The notes beneath the pieces are model-generated. The model did no database searches. It was not told where the DNA came from and saw only the letters and a program-made list of their open reading frames with translations. From Oscillospiraceae bacterium (GTDB lineage: Bacteria > Bacillota > Clostridia > Oscillospirales > Oscillospiraceae): a DNA stretch of 64,000 nt. Below, in pieces: positions 60,010 to 64,000 of this stretch (its first letter is position 1; every line of letters begins with the position of its first letter). The DNA lies in contig JAAWNQ010000004.1 of assembly GCA_022799035.1 (NCBI GenBank), positions 42,073 to 106,072 of the forward strand. Direction: 5' to 3'. Position numbers and translations under genes: made by a program.

Positions 60010-60939
60010 ATGGAATTTGACCGCCCCCGGATCAAGGAGATGGCGAAGTCCATCCTCCATGAAGCCCAGCCCCGGCCCTGGAAGGTGACTCTGGTCTTTC
60101 TGCTACTGCTTTATGGCTTGCCCCTGGCTCTCGGCCTTTTGGTCCTGTTCCCCACTTTTATCCTGCTCCAGTCCCGACCCGCTTCCGCCGCCGCCGTTGG
60201 CGGCCTGACCGTTCTCCTCCTTGCCCTGTACCTTTTATTTTTTGTCCTTATGGTGCTGTTCATGGCGGGATACATCTTCTACACCCTTCGCCTGTGGCGG
60301 CGGGAGCCCGCCTCCTACCGGGATCTGTTCCGCGGCTTTTCCATGTTTCCCAGGCTCCTGGCCCTCTTTGGCCTTATCCTGCTGTTCTCCCTGCTGTGGT
60401 ATCTCCCCCTCTTTCCCCTGCTGGAGGGTTTCCTCCTTCTGGCCCAGGCACTGCGGAGCCATGCCCTGCTGAAGCTTTTCCCGCTCCCTCTACTGGGCTA
60501 TGGAGCCTTTTGGATCAGCCGGATCCTGCGCTATACCATGGCCTTCCATGTACTTCTGGACCACCCGGAGTATACCGCCCGACAGGCTCTGAACGGGAGC
60601 AAGGCCCTGATGATGGGTCAGCGGTGGCGGTTGACCCTCTTTTTCCTTTCCTTCCTGGGCTGGTTCCTACTTATCCCGGTGATCGTCTATGCGGTGGCCA
60701 TCGGGGGAACTCTGCTCCTATCCCTCCTCCCCGCCGTCCACTCTGTCCCCAGTGCCACCACTCTGGCGGTCCTCTGTATCCTTCTCCTGTCCTGGGCAGC
60801 CTCCACCCCACTCACACTGTGGCTCTCCGGGTATATGGGGGTATCCCTGGCCGGGGTCTACGACCGGCTTCAGGGCGCCCCCCAGGTCCCCTCCGTCCCT
60901 CCCTGGCAGCCCCCGCAGGGGAGGGACGCTGACCTATGA
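60010..60939 (+). CDS. DUF975 family membrane protein (second copy)
   Basis: A 309-residue paralogue of the 58527-59525 product, with about six membrane segments and the same conserved stretches: PRIKEMAKSILHEAQPRPW, FMAGYIFYTLRLWRRE, DHPEYTARQALNGSKALM, GQRWRLTLFFLSF. The Pro-rich tail is shorter. ATG 60010 is chosen over GTG 60001 because GAGGAG is then eight bases away. Confidence 0.88.
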   Translation: MEFDRPRIKEMAKSILHEAQPRPWKVTLVFLLLLYGLPLALGLLVLFPTFILLQSRPASAAAVGGLTVLLLALYLLFFVLMVLFMAGYIFYTLRLWRREPASYRDLFRGFSMFPRLLALFGLILLFSLLWYLPLFPLLEGFLLLAQALRSHALLKLFPLPLLGYGAFWISRILRYTMAFHVLLDHPEYTARQALNGSKALMMGQRWRLTLFFLSFLGWFLLIPVIVYAVAIGGTLLLSLLPAVHSVPSATTLAVLCILLLSWAASTPLTLWLSGYMGVSLAGVYDRLQGAPQVPSVPPWQPPQGRDADL

Positions 60940-60942
60940 AAT

Positions 60943-60980
60943 AAAAAGGTGTGTCCCCTTTTCCGGGCCACACCTTTTTT
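60943..60980. terminator. Bidirectional intrinsic terminator
   Basis: AAAAAGGTGTG and its complement CACACCTTTTT between the convergent DUF975 and sfsA genes. Confidence 0.85.
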
Positions 60981-61731
60981 ACAGTTTTACCGGGACCTTC
61001 TTCGTGATGTATACCTCTCCCGGGATGGCCTTACACTCATAGGCCAACACCTCCACCCCGCCGGCGGCGGCTTTGCGGAGGGCGGCTCCGAACTCCGGAT
61101 GGGTCCGGTCATTGGGAGAGAAGCCTCTCACCTCCGCCATCTGGATGACGAAGCAAACAGCGGTCTCATAGCCCTGCTCCCTGGCCAGCAGCAGCTCCTC
61201 CAGGTGCTTCACCCCCCGCTGGGTGGGGGCGTCGGGAAAGTAGGTCCAGCCCTCCTCCTCCAGGGTACAGCCTTTCACCTCCAAGAAGCCCCGGCGGGCG
61301 GGTTTGGAACCCGCCCCTACCGGGGATGACACATCCGCTTTCGTAGGGACGGGTTCTAAACCTGCCCGTTCTCCCGTCTCCCAATAAAAGTCAAACCGGG
61401 AGTGTCCCCAGGTGGTTTCGGGCCGCAGGAGGGTCAGATCAGAAACGAAATGCCCCGCCCGGGCCCACTCCTCAAACAGCTTGTTGGGGGCCTGGGAGTC
61501 CATGTTGATAAGCCGACTTCCTTTCTCCACCGCCACCAGGTCGTAGGCGGTCTTCCGGGCGGGGTTGGAGGACTTTTCCAGATACACGGTACAGCCGGGC
61601 ACCAGCAGTTCCTTGCAGCGGCCGGTATTTTTTACGTGGACGGTCTCCTCCTTCCCCTCCACCAGCACCTTGGCGATAAAGCGGTTGGGGCGGCTTATAA
61701 ATGTGGCTTTGTGAACATTGGCGTAACGCAT
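60979..61731 (-). CDS. sfsA: DNA/RNA nuclease SfsA with in-frame REP insertion
   Basis: A 250-residue SfsA-family protein (sugar fermentation stimulation protein, now grouped with nucleases). FISRPNRFIAKVLVEG, HVKNTGRCKELLVPG, GHSRFDFYWE, FLEVKGCTLEEEGWTYFPDA, RGVKHLEELL and FSPNDRTHPEFGAAL are conserved. Residues about 120-147 (ERAGLEPVPTKADVSSPVGA and after) have no counterpart in the usual protein and are encoded by an inverted REP pair. The insertion lies between the FDF strand and the EVKG motif and keeps the frame. ATG 61731 is chosen. Whether the enzyme still works is unknown. Confidence 0.92.
   Translation of the reverse strand: MRYANVHKATFISRPNRFIAKVLVEGKEETVHVKNTGRCKELLVPGCTVYLEKSSNPARKTAYDLVAVEKGSRLINMDSQAPNKLFEEWARAGHFVSDLTLLRPETTWGHSRFDFYWETGERAGLEPVPTKADVSSPVGAGSKPARRGFLEVKGCTLEEEGWTYFPDAPTQRGVKHLEELLLAREQGYETAVCFVIQMAEVRGFSPNDRTHPEFGAALRKAAAGGVEVLAYECKAIPGEVYITKKVPVKL
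61295..61369. repeat. Inverted REP pair (REPIN-like) inside sfsA
   Basis: A reverse-oriented palindrome at 61295-61320 (CGGGTTTGGAACCCG, ending CCCCTAC) and a forward one at 61343-61369 (GTAGGGACGGG, with CCTGCCCG) are 22 bases apart. They match the GTAGGGG palindrome family near ftsY. Confidence 0.85.
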
Positions 61732-61735
61732 GGTA

Positions 61736-63856
61736 TCACTTCCGTTGACAGCGGTCAAAGTAGAAATAGCCCAGGGGAGTGTAGTAGAGGCCCGTGATAT
61801 CCTCCTGAAGCATATATTTCTGGGTGTAGAAGTAAATAGGCCCCAAGGCCCAGTCCCGGCCTATGATGATGTCCTCAGCCCGGTGCATGGCAGCCATGCG
61901 GACTGCGGGGTCGGAGGTGGACTTGGCCTCTGCGATGGTGGCGTCGTAATCCTTAGCGGAGTACCGGGCATCGTTGTTGCCACCGCCGGTGACCCACATG
62001 TCCAGGAAGGTGACGGGATCGTTGTAGTCAGCGATCCAGCCGTTCCGGGCCAACTGGTAATCCCCCTTCCTGCGGGTCTCCAGAAAGGCGGCCCACTCCT
62101 GCTGTTCCAGTATGACCTCCACATTGAGGGCCTCCTGCCACTGCCGCCGGAGAGCTTCCCCGATCATTCTATGATTCACCGAGGTATTGTAAAGGTAGGT
62201 CACGGCGGGAAACCCCTCCCCGTTGGGATAGCCGGCCTCAGCCAGGAGCTGCCTGGCCTCTTCCACATTTTTCTCATACTGCGCTGAGACGTCGGGGGCC
62301 GTCCAATAGTCTCCGCCCACAGTTCGGAAGTCGGAGTGGGGCCCGGCGTCGGCCACCCCGGAGGGAACAAAGCCGGAGGCGGGTACCTGGCCGGTCTGAG
62401 TCACGTTCTCCACGATATCTCTGCTGTCGATAGCCAGGGTGAAGGCCTTCCGCACTCTCCAGTCGTCAAAGGGAGGGGCCTCTACATTATAATTGATATA
62501 GTAGACGCCGCTGTAAGGCACTATCTTCAGCTCGCCGCTCACCAACAGACCGGGGATCTCCTCCACGGGCATGTCCTCTATGAAGTCCAGCTTACCGGAG
62601 TTGAAGCCGGCCAGCATTGTTTTGTTGTTATCCATCAACTGAAAAATAATGGTATCAGGCCCCTGCCGGCTCCGGTCATAATAGTTGGGGTTCCGGCTCA
62701 TCACCAGCCGCCGATTATGGCTCCACTCCGTCAGTTGATAGGGGCCATTGGAAAGGTAGCTCTCCACCTGATAGGTCCAGCCGTCCAGGGCATTTTGGAA
62801 CCTTTGGGAGGAATATTCCGCCTCCACCACATCCTGCCGCAGGGGGTAGGTGGCGGGGAAAGCGCAGACCTCCAAAAAATAGGGACAATCATAGGTCAGG
62901 TCTACCACCAGAGTCTTTTCATCCGGAGCGGAGACCCCCAAGGTCGAAGGGTCGGCTCCGTACCAGTTTACCTCCTCATAGCCCCTTACCATGTCGATGA
63001 TATAACAGTAGTCGGCGGCCGTGTAAGGCTGAACCAGCCGCCGCCAGGAGTAGACAAAATCCCCGGCGGTCACGGGCTGTCCGTCGCTCCATCTGATCCC
63101 GTCACGCAGGTGGAAGGTATACGTGACGGTGCCGTCGGCGTTGACTTGCTTTTCATAGCTCTCAGCTTGGCCGGGGATCAGGATCGCTTGGGCGCAGTTC
63201 TCCGCCCCCTCAAATGCCATGCCGCTGTTCTCCCAACGCATCAGGCCCTCAAAAAGATGTCCAATCATAATGGCTTCATCCACCGCAGAGTTCAGAGTAG
63301 GATCCATGGTCTGAGGTTCTGAGGCAATATTCACGTTCATCACAAAGGGGTCGCTCTCGATCCGAATGGCTCCGGCGACGCCGTCCCACTCCACACCGAA
63401 GCCCAGGGCCTCCCCCAGATCTCGGAGCTTAAAATAATTGTTCTGGCCAATCACGTAGGCGGTAAGGTCAGCTTTCCACCTGTCGATATACACAGCTCCC
63501 CGGGCGTTCTCGGCAGGAGCCCCCCCTGTCAAAGGCTCTAACTCGCCACCCACAGGGGTATATGCCTTCCCGGTGGTCAGCGTCACCGTTCCGGACAGTC
63601 CGTTCCAGCCCACGCTGAACTGGGCGGGTGTACCGTTCAGTAGCATGGCCACGTCCCGCAGCTTAAAATAGTTGTTGGAGTAGCCGTTGGCGGCGGTGAT
63701 CTCATAGGCTCCGCAGGAGACCTCCACCCCATCCACCAAAAGCCTGGAGGCGGAGGCCCGGGCAGTGACGGTCTCCGCAGCAGTGACAGAGGGGATCGTA
63801 AGGGAAAGGAGCATCGCGCATAACAACAGCCAGGATAAGCATTTTCTCCGTTTCAT
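61736..63856 (-). CDS. Oligopeptide-type substrate-binding protein with stalk domains
   Basis: A 706-residue exported protein. Signal peptide (1-26, MKRRKCLSWLLLCAMLLSL), then two copper-amine-oxidase-N-like units with the repeated NYFKLRD motif (near 62-68 and 139-145), then an SBP_bac_5 solute-binding domain (about 170-706): NIASEPQTMDPTLNSAVDEA, FHLRDGIRWSDGQPVTAGDF, SNGPYQLTEW, FDDWRVRKAFTLAIDSRDI. The signal peptide has Cys13 inside the hydrophobic core but no lipobox at a cleavage site, so the usual lipid anchor seems absent. No ABC permease or ATPase gene is adjacent in the window. ATG 63856 follows GGGGAGGA. Confidence 0.9.
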   Translation of the reverse strand: MKRRKCLSWLLLCAMLLSLTIPSVTAAETVTARASASRLLVDGVEVSCGAYEITAANGYSNNYFKLRDVAMLLNGTPAQFSVGWNGLSGTVTLTTGKAYTPVGGELEPLTGGAPAENARGAVYIDRWKADLTAYVIGQNNYFKLRDLGEALGFGVEWDGVAGAIRIESDPFVMNVNIASEPQTMDPTLNSAVDEAIMIGHLFEGLMRWENSGMAFEGAENCAQAILIPGQAESYEKQVNADGTVTYTFHLRDGIRWSDGQPVTAGDFVYSWRRLVQPYTAADYCYIIDMVRGYEEVNWYGADPSTLGVSAPDEKTLVVDLTYDCPYFLEVCAFPATYPLRQDVVEAEYSSQRFQNALDGWTYQVESYLSNGPYQLTEWSHNRRLVMSRNPNYYDRSRQGPDTIIFQLMDNNKTMLAGFNSGKLDFIEDMPVEEIPGLLVSGELKIVPYSGVYYINYNVEAPPFDDWRVRKAFTLAIDSRDIVENVTQTGQVPASGFVPSGVADAGPHSDFRTVGGDYWTAPDVSAQYEKNVEEARQLLAEAGYPNGEGFPAVTYLYNTSVNHRMIGEALRRQWQEALNVEVILEQQEWAAFLETRRKGDYQLARNGWIADYNDPVTFLDMWVTGGGNNDARYSAKDYDATIAEAKSTSDPAVRMAAMHRAEDIIIGRDWALGPIYFYTQKYMLQEDITGLYYTPLGYFYFDRCQRK

Positions 63857-64000
63857 ACAGATTCCTCCCCATATTTAGGTAATCTTATTTTACATCACTC
63901 CAAAGTACAGTTTACAAGGGACTACACAGGGTAGGTATCTGACGGGAGGGGTGCCGCCAGTCAGATTTTCCATGTGATGTTCAAGCTGTCGCTTGTGGCG

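Overview
This window looks like a chromosomal segment of a G+C-rich, low-motility-type Gram-positive anaerobe of the Clostridia, most likely an Oscillospiraceae member of the Flavonifractor / Lawsonibacter / Intestinimonas kind. That placement is inference: it rests on the high G+C content, strong AGGAGG ribosome sites, sigma-A promoters of the TTGACA/TATAAT type, a Gram-positive envelope gene set (LCP protein, FtsEX with an M23 hydrolase and CtpA, VanX-type dipeptidase), the fused NadD-YqeK enzyme, and several secreted flavin reductases. No rRNA, tRNA, CRISPR array or complete insertion sequence was seen.

Layout. 1-6 kb: a truncated GH18-like protein, a YqeG phosphatase, an endonuclease IV-family protein, an XRE/small-protein cassette, a roughly 700-bp gene-free stretch, then an M24 peptidase, an acetyltransferase and a VanX-like dipeptidase. 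6-13 kb (minus strand): a lipoprotein, rsfS, an LCP protein, nadD-yqeK, yhbY, rdgB, rph, ftsY. 13-29 kb: the normally compact plsX-acpP-rnc-smc-ftsY group is spread over about 17 kb and interrupted by a REP-associated transposase (RAYT), a MATE exporter, a broken DUF1461-type membrane gene, and two secreted flavoprotein reductases with AraC and LysR regulators. 29-41 kb: a second XRE/small-protein cassette, trmFO, topA, dprA, a TrmH-family methyltransferase, the trkA-trkH potassium system, a ferredoxin, lysS, greA. 41-49 kb: ftsE-ftsX-M23-ctpA, a CdaR-type regulator, a pseudouridine synthase, a DUF4830 protein, an MscS channel, a methyltransferase. 49-55 kb: the str operon (L7Ae-like, rpsL, rpsG, fusA, tuf). 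55-64 kb: LysR plus a third flavoprotein reductase, two DUF975 membrane proteins around an XRE repressor, sfsA, and a stalk-domain peptide-binding protein.

The most interesting themes are: (1) three exported flavin reductases with the same N-terminal stalk domain, three different arrangements of FMN-binding and FAD-binding domains, three different active-site signatures, and each its own adjacent regulator, which suggests inducible respiration of three different organic electron acceptors; (2) a RAYT transposase gene that carries two exact inverted copies of a REP-like palindrome inside its own coding sequence, with related inverted REP pairs downstream of ftsY and in frame inside sfsA; (3) two paralogous divergent XRE/small-protein cassettes with clear operators, one of them translationally coupled to plsX; (4) a DUF1461 gene split by a single in-frame TGA.
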